Below, piece after piece: positions 27,579-35,046 of a stretch of DNA of 64,000 nt (the stretch's first letter is position 1; each line of letters starts with the position of its first letter). The stretch covers positions 62,001 through 126,000 of the forward strand of contig NZ_VFUZ01000002.1 in assembly GCF_006658505.1 (NCBI RefSeq), in the 5' to 3' direction. The stretch is from Mesorhizobium sp. B2-4-15 (lineage in GTDB: Bacteria > Pseudomonadota > Alphaproteobacteria > Rhizobiales > Rhizobiaceae). The notes under the pieces were generated by a model. That model searched no databases. It was not told the DNA's origin and saw only the letters and a program-made list of their open reading frames with translations. The position numbers were made by a program, and so were the translations under genes.

Positions 27579-27740
27579 TCAGATACGGTGTTTTTCGGAA
27601 ACGGCCTCAAGCTCGCCTTCGCGCGATGAGGTCAGAACGCCCTCGCTGTAGGTCGTGTCGACCTTGAACCAGTCGAAGAGCATCCACAGGGCGAGCACGA
27701 TCGAGATGCCCCAGCATGCATAAGAGAGTGCTATCCACAT
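27579..27740 (-). CDS. 53-residue single-helix membrane protein (cassette gene 3)
   Basis: This frame is short but well supported. ATG at 27740 follows GGGGAAGC, and the protein starts MWIALSYACWGISIVLALWM, one transmembrane helix (about 1-23). A charged 30-residue tail ending EAVSEKHRI follows. It lies 14 bp after the 125-residue gene and 15 bp before the APC permease, so it fills its slot exactly. No known family was recognised. Small single-helix partners are known for several secondary transporters and pumps, which makes a permease-accessory role a reasonable guess. Confidence 0.7.
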   Translation of the reverse strand: MWIALSYACWGISIVLALWMLFDWFKVDTTYSEGVLTSSREGELEAVSEKHRI

Positions 27741-27754
27741 GATGCTTCCCCGGT

Positions 27755-28132
27755 CTACTTGTCTTCGAATTTCTCGATGATGACGTCGCGATATTCCCGG
27801 TCGGATGCGCGGAACAGGAACACGAAATAGGCGATCAGCACGATCGCCATGATGATGAGCGTCGGCCAGTCGATCACATAGTGGAACCGGTTCTGGATGA
27901 CGTCATGCGCCGTTTCCGGCGTGTAGCCCAGCTTTTCCCAGATCGAGGCCATGGTTGGATTCTGGCCGAGGGCTTCCCAGGTCTTGGCGTCGAGCGCGTC
28001 GATGGATTTGGCCGCGCCGGCGAGGCCGAGCTTCAGCGGCAGCCATAGCGCCACGAATATGGCCACCACCACGACGACGATATCGAAGATCTGCCCGGTC
28101 TTGCTCTGCTCCGGCGGCGTATAGCGGGACAT
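27755..28132 (-). CDS. Two-helix membrane protein of unknown function (cassette gene 2)
   Basis: A 125-residue protein with hydrophobic segments at about 14-38 (IFDIVVVVVAIFVALWLPLK) and 88-110 (WPTLIIMAIVLIAYFVFLF) joined by a roughly 50-residue soluble loop containing KTWEALGQNPTMASIWEKLG. The start at 28132 follows AGGAGCC. It lies 12 bp after cassette gene 1 and 14 bp before gene 3. No named family was recognised; the loop is the most distinctive part for a remote-homology search. Confidence 0.75.
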   Translation of the reverse strand: MSRYTPPEQSKTGQIFDIVVVVVAIFVALWLPLKLGLAGAAKSIDALDAKTWEALGQNPTMASIWEKLGYTPETAHDVIQNRFHYVIDWPTLIIMAIVLIAYFVFLFRASDREYRDVIIEKFEDK

Positions 28133-28144
28133 GGCTCCTACCTC

Positions 28145-28432
28145 TCAGGACTTGCGGTTGCGGAACGCGTCCGCGTTCTTGATGTCGAGCCCGTAGATGA
28201 ACTCCTTGTCTTCCTTGTAATGCCTGACCATCGCCAGGATGGCGGCCGTGTTGAAGATCAGCACGGCGGCGGCGGCAACCGCTACGACGGCCTTGATGCC
28301 GCCGTGTGGGATGTAGGGCCATGTCATGGAAAGGACGAACAGGATCGTCGCCCACAGGCAGATGATCAGGAGCGCGGAGCCGCGTAAATCGGAACGGTAC
28401 AGCGCTTCGATGCGCTGCTGCAGGTCTGACAT
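28145..28432 (-). CDS. Two-helix membrane protein of unknown function (cassette gene 1)
   Basis: A 95-residue protein with two hydrophobic segments (about 19-38 and 46-70), a charged N-terminus (MSDLQQRIEALYRSDLRG) and a basic C-terminus. The ATG at 28432 has AAGGGGAA, the same ribosome site as the other APC permease gene at 12.4 kb. It is the first gene of the six-gene cassette and diverges from dmmD. Size and topology recall the small subunits that accompany some symporters, but no specific family was recognised. Confidence 0.75.
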   Translation of the reverse strand: MSDLQQRIEALYRSDLRGSALLIICLWATILFVLSMTWPYIPHGGIKAVVAVAAAAVLIFNTAAILAMVRHYKEDKEFIYGLDIKNADAFRNRKS

Positions 28433-28487
28433 CGGTTTTTTCCCCTTTTTCCGGCGCCCGGTTCCGAAGTTGCCGCTCGCCGCTCTC

Positions 28488-28513
28488 TTTCAAGAGAGTG
28501 AAATTTTTTTCAC
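28488..28513. promoter_or_regulatory. Candidate operator between the membrane cassette and dmmD
   Basis: TTTCAAGAGAGTGAAA (28488-28503) is an inverted repeat with 5-bp arms and 6-bp centre; it overlaps a second palindrome, GTGAAATTTTTTTCAC (28498-28513), with perfect 6-bp arms. Another everted pair, TGAAA-N8-TTTCA, lies at 28598-28615 nearer dmmD. The 288-bp divergent region contains no gene. The half-site TTTCA/TGAAA recurs upstream of the other amine operons. Confidence 0.45.
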
Positions 28514-28720
28514 AAAATCAGCCCGATTTCCGGAATTGTCAAGACGAATTTACGCAGAGTTAACCGCTTGGCCAAGGCAATGAATTTTGCCTGACAATGA
28601 AATTATTTGCTTTCAGGGGATTGCGGGTCTCTCTCGTTTGCGGTCAATATTCGCGCAAAGCCCCAGCCGCTGTGCGAAGGGGCAGGGAACATCAACGACT
28701 ATCGGACGGAGGACGATCGG

Positions 28721-29854
28721 ATGACGGCATCCTGGAGATTTTCGACCCTGGCGGATCGCCATCGCGCTCTGGGTTCGAAGCTCGAAGACTGGAGCGGCAT
28801 GGGGACCGCCTGGACCTACGACAAGGATGCCGACGAGGAATACATCGCCATCCGCACCAAGGCCGGGCTGATGGATGTTTCCGGCCTGAAGAAAGTCCAT
28901 ATCACCGGGCCGCACGCCTCGCATCTCATCGATCTCGCCACCACGCGCGATGTCGAAAAGATCTATCCCGGCAAATCGGCCTATGCCTGCATGCTGAACG
29001 AAGCGGGAAAGTTCACCGACGACTGCATCCTCTACCGCACCGGGCCGAACGCCTGGATGGTCGTGCATGGCTCAGGCACCGGCCATGAGGAGTTGCAGCG
29101 GGCGGCGACGGGCCGTGACGTGTCGCTGCGCTTCGACGACAATCTGCACGACCTGTCGCTGCAGGGGCCGACAGCGGTCGACTATCTGGCCAAGCACGTG
29201 CCCGGCATTCGCGACCTCAACTATTTCCACCACATGCAGACGCAGTTGTTCGGTTTTCCGGTCATGATTTCGCGCACCGGCTACACCGGCGAGCGCGGCT
29301 ACGAGATCTTCTGCCGCGGTCAAGACGCAGGCACGATCTGGGACAGGATTCTTGAAGAGGGCAAGAGCGACGGCATCGTCCCGTGCCGCTTCACCACGCT
29401 CGACATGCTGCGCGTCGAGAGCTACCTGCTGTTTTACCCCTACGACAATTCGCAGAAATACCCGTTCGAGAATGAAGGCCCCGGCGATACGCTCTGGGAA
29501 CTCGGCCTCGACTTCACCGTCAGCCCCGGCAAGACGGGCTTTCGCGGTGCCGAGGAACACTATCGCCTGAAAGGCAAGGAGCGCTTCAAGATCTACGGCG
29601 TCCTGCTCGACGGCAAGGAGCCGGCCGACGAGGGCGCTCCTGTCTATCGCGACGGCAAAAAGGTCGGCGTGGTGACCTGCGCCATGTATTCGCCGCTGGT
29701 CGAGAAATCGATGGGTATCGCCCGGCTCGACGTCGACTGCGCGGTGAAGGACACCAAACTCGAAATCCGCAACAAGAGCGGTTCGATCAAGGCGACCGCG
29801 CAGCCCTTGCCGTTCGACGATCCCAAGAAGATCAAGCGTACGGCGAAAGGCTGA
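28721..29854 (+). CDS. dmmD: Dimethylamine monooxygenase-associated GcvT-family protein
   Basis: A 377-residue aminomethyltransferase-like protein (GcvT fold) with the THF-site motif SRTGYTGERGYEIF and the C-terminal glycine-cleavage T barrel. In marine dimethylamine degraders a gene of this type begins the dmmDABC operon; it is thought to transfer the oxidised methyl group to tetrahydrofolate instead of leaving free formaldehyde. The start at 28721 follows GGAGGA eight bases before ATG; a longer frame beginning 28607 has no such support. Gene order D-A-B-C here is the same. Alternative readings, DMSP demethylase DmdA or plain GcvT, are less likely because no glycine-cleavage or DMSP genes accompany it. 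Confidence 0.87.
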   Translation: MTASWRFSTLADRHRALGSKLEDWSGMGTAWTYDKDADEEYIAIRTKAGLMDVSGLKKVHITGPHASHLIDLATTRDVEKIYPGKSAYACMLNEAGKFTDDCILYRTGPNAWMVVHGSGTGHEELQRAATGRDVSLRFDDNLHDLSLQGPTAVDYLAKHVPGIRDLNYFHHMQTQLFGFPVMISRTGYTGERGYEIFCRGQDAGTIWDRILEEGKSDGIVPCRFTTLDMLRVESYLLFYPYDNSQKYPFENEGPGDTLWELGLDFTVSPGKTGFRGAEEHYRLKGKERFKIYGVLLDGKEPADEGAPVYRDGKKVGVVTCAMYSPLVEKSMGIARLDVDCAVKDTKLEIRNKSGSIKATAQPLPFDDPKKIKRTAKG

Positions 29855-29894
29855 GGCATAATCGGCGGCGAGGGTTCGAGGCACGAAGACTTAA

Positions 29895-30491
29895 ATGGCA
29901 GCCAAAAGCATCATCAGCCGGCCGGTCTACGGAACGCTCTCTCCGCAGCCCGGCAAGCACCATCTTTTCATCGCCGATGCGGAGGGGGCGCTCGCTATAT
30001 CCGAGATGGCCGCGAAAGCGCCGGCCGGCTTTTTCGACGACGCCGAGATCGTCTTCATCCCCGGTCCTGACGGCAAACACATCGCCGCGCTGGAATCGCT
30101 GGGGCCGGCGCAGTTTCACCAGGCGCCGTCCTTCGCCAGCCTGCTGCCGAGGCTGAAGCAGACGCTGAGCAATGCACATATGGGCCTGCGCCTCTATCTC
30201 AGCGGCACCGAAGGCCTGATCGGCCAGGCCATGCAGGTGGCGCTCGAAGCCGGCATCGATCATACCTCCATGCAGACCGAGCATCGCGGCTCGCTGGCGC
30301 GGCGCATGCAATGCGTGCACTGCAAGGGCATCACCGAGAATGTGACGACGCAGCCCGCCACCTGTTCGCATTGCGGCCTGCTGCTTCTGGTGCGCGATCA
30401 TTATTCCAGGCGCCTCGCCGCCTTCCAGGGCGTGTGCATCAATGCCGAGGATCGCAGCGAAATTCCTCCGATGGAGGAGGCCTTCCCATGA
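29895..30491 (+). CDS. dmmA: Dimethylamine monooxygenase subunit DmmA family, zinc-ribbon protein
   Basis: A 198-residue protein whose last third carries a four-cysteine ribbon (Cys140-x2-Cys143 and Cys157-x2-Cys160), with an N-terminal domain lacking familiar motifs. Such a protein is one of the three components reported as needed for aerobic dimethylamine N-demethylation. Its position between dmmD and the ferredoxin-reductase gene is the expected one. The end overlaps dmmB by ATGA. Its biochemical role within the complex is not known from sequence. Confidence 0.83.
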   Translation: MAAKSIISRPVYGTLSPQPGKHHLFIADAEGALAISEMAAKAPAGFFDDAEIVFIPGPDGKHIAALESLGPAQFHQAPSFASLLPRLKQTLSNAHMGLRLYLSGTEGLIGQAMQVALEAGIDHTSMQTEHRGSLARRMQCVHCKGITENVTTQPATCSHCGLLLLVRDHYSRRLAAFQGVCINAEDRSEIPPMEEAFP

Positions 30492-31453
30492 GCACCGGCA
30501 CAACCAAGCTCGATGTGGTGGTCAGCGATGTCGTTCCGGTGAACGACCTCGTCACCCGCTTCCATTTCCGCCGGCGCGACGGCGAGCTCCTGCCGACTTT
30601 CTCCGGCGGCGCCCATGTCGTGGTCGAAATGCGGGACGGCGAGCGCACCAGGCTCAATCCCTATTCGCTGATGGGCTCGCCGCTCGACACGCGCGAATAC
30701 ACGATCTCGGTGCGCCGCGACGATGTCGGCCGCGGCGGCTCGCTGTTCATGCACAGGCACGTAAAGCCGGGCCTGGAGATGGTGATCAGCTATCCGGTCA
30801 ATCTGTTCTCGCTCGACCTCAGGGCGAAGAAGCATCTGATGCTGGCCGGCGGCATCGGCATCACGCCGTTCATGGCGCAGACCGCGCAGCTGGCGGGGGA
30901 GGGCGGGAATTTCGAGCTGCACTACACCTGCCGCACCGCCTCGCTCGGCACCTATGCCGATGTGCTGAGGGAACGTTACGACCGCCGTGTGCGGCTCTAC
31001 CATGACGACCGCGACGAGCGCATCGATCTCGACCGTCTGTTGTCGACGCAGCCGCTCGGCACGCATCTCTATGTTTGCGGTCCCGCCGGCATGATCAACT
31101 GGGTGCGCGACCGCGCGGCCGCCTTGGGCTGGCCCTCGGAGGCCGTGCATTTCGAGCATTTCGCGGCACCCCAGCCGGGTCTGCCCTTCGATGTGACACT
31201 TGCCGTCAGCGGCAAGACGATCCGCGTAGGTTCGCAGCAGAGCCTGCTCGAGGCGATCGAGGCGGCCGGCGTCGATCCACCCTATCTCTGCCGTGGCGGT
31301 GTCTGCGGCCAGTGCGAAACCAATGTCATTTCGTATGACGGCAAGTTCATCCACAACGACCATTGGCTGAGCGAGGAAGACCACCGTTCCGGCTGCAAGA
31401 TCATGCCGTGCGTGTCGCGCTTCGAAGGCAAATCGCTGGTCTTGGAAAGATAA
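30488..31453 (+). CDS. dmmB: Dimethylamine monooxygenase reductase subunit (FNR-2Fe-2S)
   Basis: A 321-residue reductase of the phthalate-dioxygenase-reductase/VanB type. It has the flavin motif RLNPYS (about 55-60), the NAD(P) motif GGIGITPFMA (121-130) and CGP (197-199), and a C-terminal plant-type ferredoxin with Cys268, Cys273, Cys276 and Cys308. It should pass electrons from NAD(P)H to the haem-containing DmmC. The ATG at 30488 overlaps the dmmA stop; a longer frame from 30311 lies within dmmA. A vanillate-demethylase reductase is the closest alternative and is excluded by the neighbours. Confidence 0.9.
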   Translation: MSTGTTKLDVVVSDVVPVNDLVTRFHFRRRDGELLPTFSGGAHVVVEMRDGERTRLNPYSLMGSPLDTREYTISVRRDDVGRGGSLFMHRHVKPGLEMVISYPVNLFSLDLRAKKHLMLAGGIGITPFMAQTAQLAGEGGNFELHYTCRTASLGTYADVLRERYDRRVRLYHDDRDERIDLDRLLSTQPLGTHLYVCGPAGMINWVRDRAAALGWPSEAVHFEHFAAPQPGLPFDVTLAVSGKTIRVGSQQSLLEAIEAAGVDPPYLCRGGVCGQCETNVISYDGKFIHNDHWLSEEDHRSGCKIMPCVSRFEGKSLVLER

Positions 31454-31463
31454 GGAGGCGAGC

Positions 31464-32504
31464 TTGGGAATCACCTTTCGCAAGGAAACATTCCGCGACG
31501 ACTTCACCTTCAGGAACAGCCCGGAGCACATCAGGCGGTTTCCGTTCCCGTTCCACGAAGACAGCTACATGTATGCGGTCAACATCGAGCCGCATGTCGT
31601 CGGCCCGAAGGGCAGCGTGCTGGAGAACCTGATCGACGTCGACGAACATTACGTCGCCGAGATGCAGGACCGCGCATTGGTGCTGGCCGAGGACCCGCTG
31701 CGCTGCCAGTCGCTGCCGCACATGACGCTAGCCGGCTGGGATCTGCTGGAACTCCTGATGGAGCAGCAGGCGCTGGGCTATCCCGAGCATTTCACGCTGA
31801 CGCGCGACGGCGACCGCTGGCGCTGGATCAACAGGCCGCTCGGCATCGACGACACCTTCACCTTCGGCGACACCTCGACGCTGCCTTATGGTCCGATGGA
31901 ATACATCACCCGGCAGAGCCAGGGCGATTTCTGCATCCTCGACCAGCGCGACGGCAATCTGTGGATGGATGCCGGCATGGTCACCACCCAGGCCGACTGG
32001 TCGCTCGATTTCGACATCGGCATGAACTTCTTCGAGTGGCACGCGCCGGTGCCGCTGGCACATGAGAAGGGGATTTTCACGCGCGCGCTGAAGTTCCTCA
32101 CCAACATTCAGCAGGGCAAGCCGGCACGGCGCCTCAACTGGACGATGACCATCAATCCGCGTCTCGATACGAGCCCGGAAAATTACCACAAATGGGGGCC
32201 GGACCGGGCGACGGTCACGCCCGAGAATGTCGGCGACAAGGTGCATCTGCGCGTCGAATTGCAGAGCTTCTGGCGGCTGCCGCGCTCCAACGGCATCGTC
32301 TTCCCGATCCGCTGCTACCTGATCAAAATGGATGAGCTGGTGACGCAACCGAAATGGGCACGGCGCCTGCACCGCGTCATCCGCGACCTGCCCGAGGAAC
32401 TCGCCACCTACAAGGGCCTGACGCGCTACCGCTCGACCCTGGTCGAATGGCTGTCGAAGCTCGATGACGGCAGCCCGACGAGCCCGGGGTTTGGGCCGGA
32501 TTAG
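31464..32504 (+). CDS. dmmC: Haem-dependent oxidative N-demethylase subunit (DUF3445)
   Basis: A 346-residue DUF3445 protein, the presumed catalytic haem subunit that uses O2 to demethylate dimethylamine to methylamine. The conserved core includes RFPFPFHEDSYMYAVNIEP near the N-terminus, the region ending in FFEWHAPVPLAHEKGIF and the LQSFWRLPRSNGIVFPIR block. Translation probably begins at TTG 31464, because a strong AAGGAGGCG lies just upstream and no ATG exists nearby. It is 10 bp after dmmB. A palindromic repeat follows the stop and probably ends the operon. Confidence 0.88.
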   Translation: MGITFRKETFRDDFTFRNSPEHIRRFPFPFHEDSYMYAVNIEPHVVGPKGSVLENLIDVDEHYVAEMQDRALVLAEDPLRCQSLPHMTLAGWDLLELLMEQQALGYPEHFTLTRDGDRWRWINRPLGIDDTFTFGDTSTLPYGPMEYITRQSQGDFCILDQRDGNLWMDAGMVTTQADWSLDFDIGMNFFEWHAPVPLAHEKGIFTRALKFLTNIQQGKPARRLNWTMTINPRLDTSPENYHKWGPDRATVTPENVGDKVHLRVELQSFWRLPRSNGIVFPIRCYLIKMDELVTQPKWARRLHRVIRDLPEELATYKGLTRYRSTLVEWLSKLDDGSPTSPGFGPD

Positions 32505-32523
32505 AGCTGGCCGCTGAGCTGCT

Positions 32524-32674
32524 AATCTCCCCACTTGAGGGGGAGATGTCGCCGAAGGCGACAGAGGGGGGCGCCGCGCGTGGAGCGCTAACCTCGTCCG
32601 CCGTAGAACGTTCAGCCTCCAGTCGAACCGACCCCCTCTGGCCTACCGGCCATCTCCCCCTCAAGGGGGGAGAT
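32524..32674. repeat. Nested palindromic intergenic repeat after dmmC
   Basis: Inverted arms 32524-32569 and 32631-32674 share ATCTCCCC-CTTGAGGGGGAGAT at the tip and CAGAGGGGG at the base, with a variable inner stem (GTCGCCGAAGGCGAC in the first arm and GGCCTACCGGCC in the second). The tip is a hairpin (ATCTCCCC..GGGGAGAT). The architecture is the same as the repeat at 15.1 kb but the sequence differs. It lies between the convergent dmmC and XRE-cupin genes and could act as a bidirectional terminator. Confidence 0.8.
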
Positions 32675-32683
32675 CAACTCCGC

Positions 32684-33409
32684 TCACCCCGCACTATTCT
32701 GCGCATAACAAATAATCGACAGATAGCGCATCGGCAGCTGTGTCAGCTGTTCGGGCCCGTGCGGCGCGTCGGCGTCGAAGAACAGACTATCGCCGGGCTT
32801 CATCGGATAAAGATTGCTGCCGTGCCGGTAAACGACCTCGCCTTCGAGCATGTAGAGGAATTCCATGCCCTCATGCTGGAAGGTCGGGAACACGTCCGAA
32901 TCTTCGGTCAGCGTGATCAGATAGGGTTCGACGACCACACCACTGGTGTTGGACCCGATATGGCCGAGCAGATTGTACTGATGGCCGGCGCGCGTGCCGC
33001 GCCGCTCGACGTCGAGCCCTTCCCCAGCCTTGACGAAGACGGCGCTGCGCTCTTCCTCGAAACGGCGGAAGAAGGCAGTGACGGGAACCCCCAGCGCTCG
33101 CGACAGAGCCTGCAAGGTGGTCAGCGACGGCGAGGTGATGCCGTTCTCGATCTTGGACAGCATGCCGAGCGAAATGTCGGTGGCGACAGCCAGGTCGGCG
33201 ACGGTGATGCCGAGCTTCTTGCGGAACGCCCGCACCTCGCGGCCGATCGCGACCTCCAGCACTTTCTCGCGGGTGTCACGAATGGCATGGGGGTTCTGCG
33301 TCAGCGGCGCGCGAATGGTCTTCCCGTCCGCCGAGACCCTCGGCTGCGGCTTTGGCTTGGCGCTCGCGGAACTGGGACCAGTCCTGGAAGCGGAAATTTT
33401 CTTCGCCAT
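32684..33409 (-). CDS. XRE-cupin transcriptional regulator next to tmm
   Basis: A 241-residue regulator with a helix-turn-helix (ITVADLAVATDISLGMLSKI, about residues 68-87) and a C-terminal cupin small-molecule domain (about 165-235, FQHEGMEFLYMLEGEV and PGDSLFFDADAPHGPEQL). Such proteins often control amine, polyamine or amino-acid genes. It diverges from tmm across a 260-bp intergenic region holding palindromes, and its stop lies just past a repeat that ends dmm. It is the only regulator inside the island and is therefore the natural candidate for controlling it; inducer and operator are unproven. Confidence 0.83.
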   Translation of the reverse strand: MAKKISASRTGPSSASAKPKPQPRVSADGKTIRAPLTQNPHAIRDTREKVLEVAIGREVRAFRKKLGITVADLAVATDISLGMLSKIENGITSPSLTTLQALSRALGVPVTAFFRRFEEERSAVFVKAGEGLDVERRGTRAGHQYNLLGHIGSNTSGVVVEPYLITLTEDSDVFPTFQHEGMEFLYMLEGEVVYRHGSNLYPMKPGDSLFFDADAPHGPEQLTQLPMRYLSIICYAQNSAG

Positions 33410-33433
33410 GTCTCCCGAACCCCCAAGGATTTA

Positions 33434-33450
33434 TTTCACCCAAGGTGAAC
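33434..33450 (-). promoter_or_regulatory. Candidate operator in front of the XRE-cupin gene
   Basis: TTTCACCCAAGGTGAAC contains a perfect inverted repeat TTCACC-CAA-GGTGAA (33435-33449), 25 bp before the regulator's start codon. That position suits autoregulation. The half-site is the same TTTCA/TGAA(A) seen at the other amine promoters. Confidence 0.5.
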
Positions 33451-33615
33451 ATGTCAGGTGCCGATACAGGAGCGCAACCGCGACGGCAAGCCATCTTGTG
33501 TCGCATGCGCCGGTCCCATGATTGCAGGCGCCGCGGTTTTTTCGCCAGGAATTCATCGCGCGCGAACGCCGTTCCCGCAGTTGGCTGTTGACAGCACCAA
33601 AGGGCCAATTACTGT

Positions 33616-33641
33616 CACTGTCAGTGAAATTTGTTTCGCTG
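33616..33641 (+). promoter_or_regulatory. Candidate operators in front of tmm
   Basis: Two overlapping palindromes lie 29-54 bp before the tmm start: TCACTGTCAGTGA (33616-33628, perfect around a central T) and CAGTGAAATTTGTTTCGCTG (33622-33641, arms matching at seven of eight positions). The second resembles GTGAAATTTTTTTCAC in front of the small-membrane-protein cassette. No clear -35/-10 pair was identified. Confidence 0.45.
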
Positions 33642-33669
33642 GGGAAATCAAAAAAGTGGAGGCCCGGAA

Positions 33670-35028
33670 ATGAACACTCGCGTTGCCGTCATCGGAGCCG
33701 GACCGTCCGGTCTGGCACAGCTCAGGGCCTTCAAGTCGGCGGCCGACAAAGGCGCCGATATTCCCGAAATCGTCTGCTTCGAGAAGCAGGCCGACTGGGG
33801 CGGCTTGTGGAACTACACCTGGCGCACCGGCCTCGATGAGCATGGCGACCCCGTGCACGGCTCGATGTACCGCTACCTCTGGTCGAACGGGCCGAAGGAA
33901 TGCCTGGAATTCGCCGACTACACCTTCGAGGAGCACTTCGGCCGGCCCATCGGCTCCTATCCGCCGCGCGCCGTGCTGTGGGACTACATCAAGGGCCGCG
34001 TCGAGAAGTCGGGCCTGCGCAAATGGGTGCGCTTCAACAGCCCGGTGCGCATGGTGACGTTCTCGGACGAGACGAAGAAATTCACCGTCACCGCGCATGA
34101 CCGCACCAACGACGTCACCTATTCGGAAGAGTTCGACAATGTCGTCGTCGCCTCCGGGCATTTCTCGGTGCCCAACGTTCCCTATTTCGAGGGTTTTTCG
34201 ACCTTCAACGGCCGCATTCTCCACAGCCACGATTTCCGTGACGCCATGGAATTCAAAGGCAAGGACATCCTGATCATCGGCCGCTCCTATTCGGCCGAGG
34301 ACATCGGTTCGCAATGCTACAAATACGGAGCTAAATCGATCACCTCCAGCTACCGCTCCAAGCCGATGGGCTTCAAATGGCCTGACAATTGGAAGGAAGT
34401 GCCGCTGCTGCAGAAGGTGGTCGGCAAGACGGCCCATTTCAAGGACGGCTCGACCAAGGATGTCGACGCCATCATTCTGTGCACCGGCTACCTGCATTCC
34501 TTCCCGTTCCTCACGGATGACTTGAAGCTCAAGACCGCCAACCGCATGTGGCCGCTGGATCTCTATGAGGGCGTCGTCTGGGAGAAGAATCCGAAGCTCT
34601 TCTATATCGGCATGCAGGATCAGTTCTACACCTTCAATATGTTCGATGCGCAGGCCTGGTACGCACGCGACGTCATCATGGGCCGCATCAAGCTGCCCTC
34701 CGCCAAGGCGATGGTCGAGCATGGCGCCAAGTGGCGGGCGCGTGAAGAGACGCTGGAAGACGCCGAGCAGATGATCTGGTTCCAGGGCGACTACACCAAG
34801 GAATTGATGGACCAGACCGATTATCCTGGCTTCGACGTCGAGGCGGTCAACCGGACCTTCATGGAGTGGGAGCACCACAAGGCGGAAGACATTATGAGCT
34901 TCCGCGACCACGCCTACCGCTCGCTGATGACCGGCACCATGGCGCCGCTGCATCATACGCCGTGGCTGCACGCGCTCGACGATTCGATGGAGAGCTATCT
35001 CGAAGTGAAGGGCGTCGCGGCGGAGTAG
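33670..35028 (+). CDS. tmm: Trimethylamine monooxygenase (flavin-containing)
   Basis: A 452-residue class B flavin monooxygenase that would oxidise trimethylamine to TMAO with NADPH and O2. The FAD motif GAGPSG is at 9-14, the FMO fingerprint [11 protein letters not shown] at 179-189 and the NADPH motif [10 protein letters not shown] at 204-213. Length and the conserved ends match bacterial Tmm rather than the longer Baeyer-Villiger enzymes. The ATG at 33670 is preferred to an upstream in-frame codon at 33631, which falls in the operator region. It runs convergent with the TMAO importer genes only 18 bp away. Indole and other small amines are possible side substrates of this family. Confidence 0.94.
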   Translation: MNTRVAVIGAGPSGLAQLRAFKSAADKGADIPEIVCFEKQADWGGLWNYTWRTGLDEHGDPVHGSMYRYLWSNGPKECLEFADYTFEEHFGRPIGSYPPRAVLWDYIKGRVEKSGLRKWVRFNSPVRMVTFSDETKKFTVTAHDRTNDVTYSEEFDNVVVASGHFSVPNVPYFEGFSTFNGRILHSHDFRDAMEFKGKDILIIGRSYSAEDIGSQCYKYGAKSITSSYRSKPMGFKWPDNWKEVPLLQKVVGKTAHFKDGSTKDVDAIILCTGYLHSFPFLTDDLKLKTANRMWPLDLYEGVVWEKNPKLFYIGMQDQFYTFNMFDAQAWYARDVIMGRIKLPSAKAMVEHGAKWRAREETLEDAEQMIWFQGDYTKELMDQTDYPGFDVEAVNRTFMEWEHHKAEDIMSFRDHAYRSLMTGTMAPLHHTPWLHALDDSMESYLEVKGVAAE

Positions 35029-35046
35029 CCGCGACTATCTTCCCGC

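Noticed and set aside
28721-29854. DMSP demethylase (dmdA) or glycine-cleavage T protein
   Set aside because: The gene heads the dmmABC operon and no gcvH, gcvP or other DMSP gene is present.
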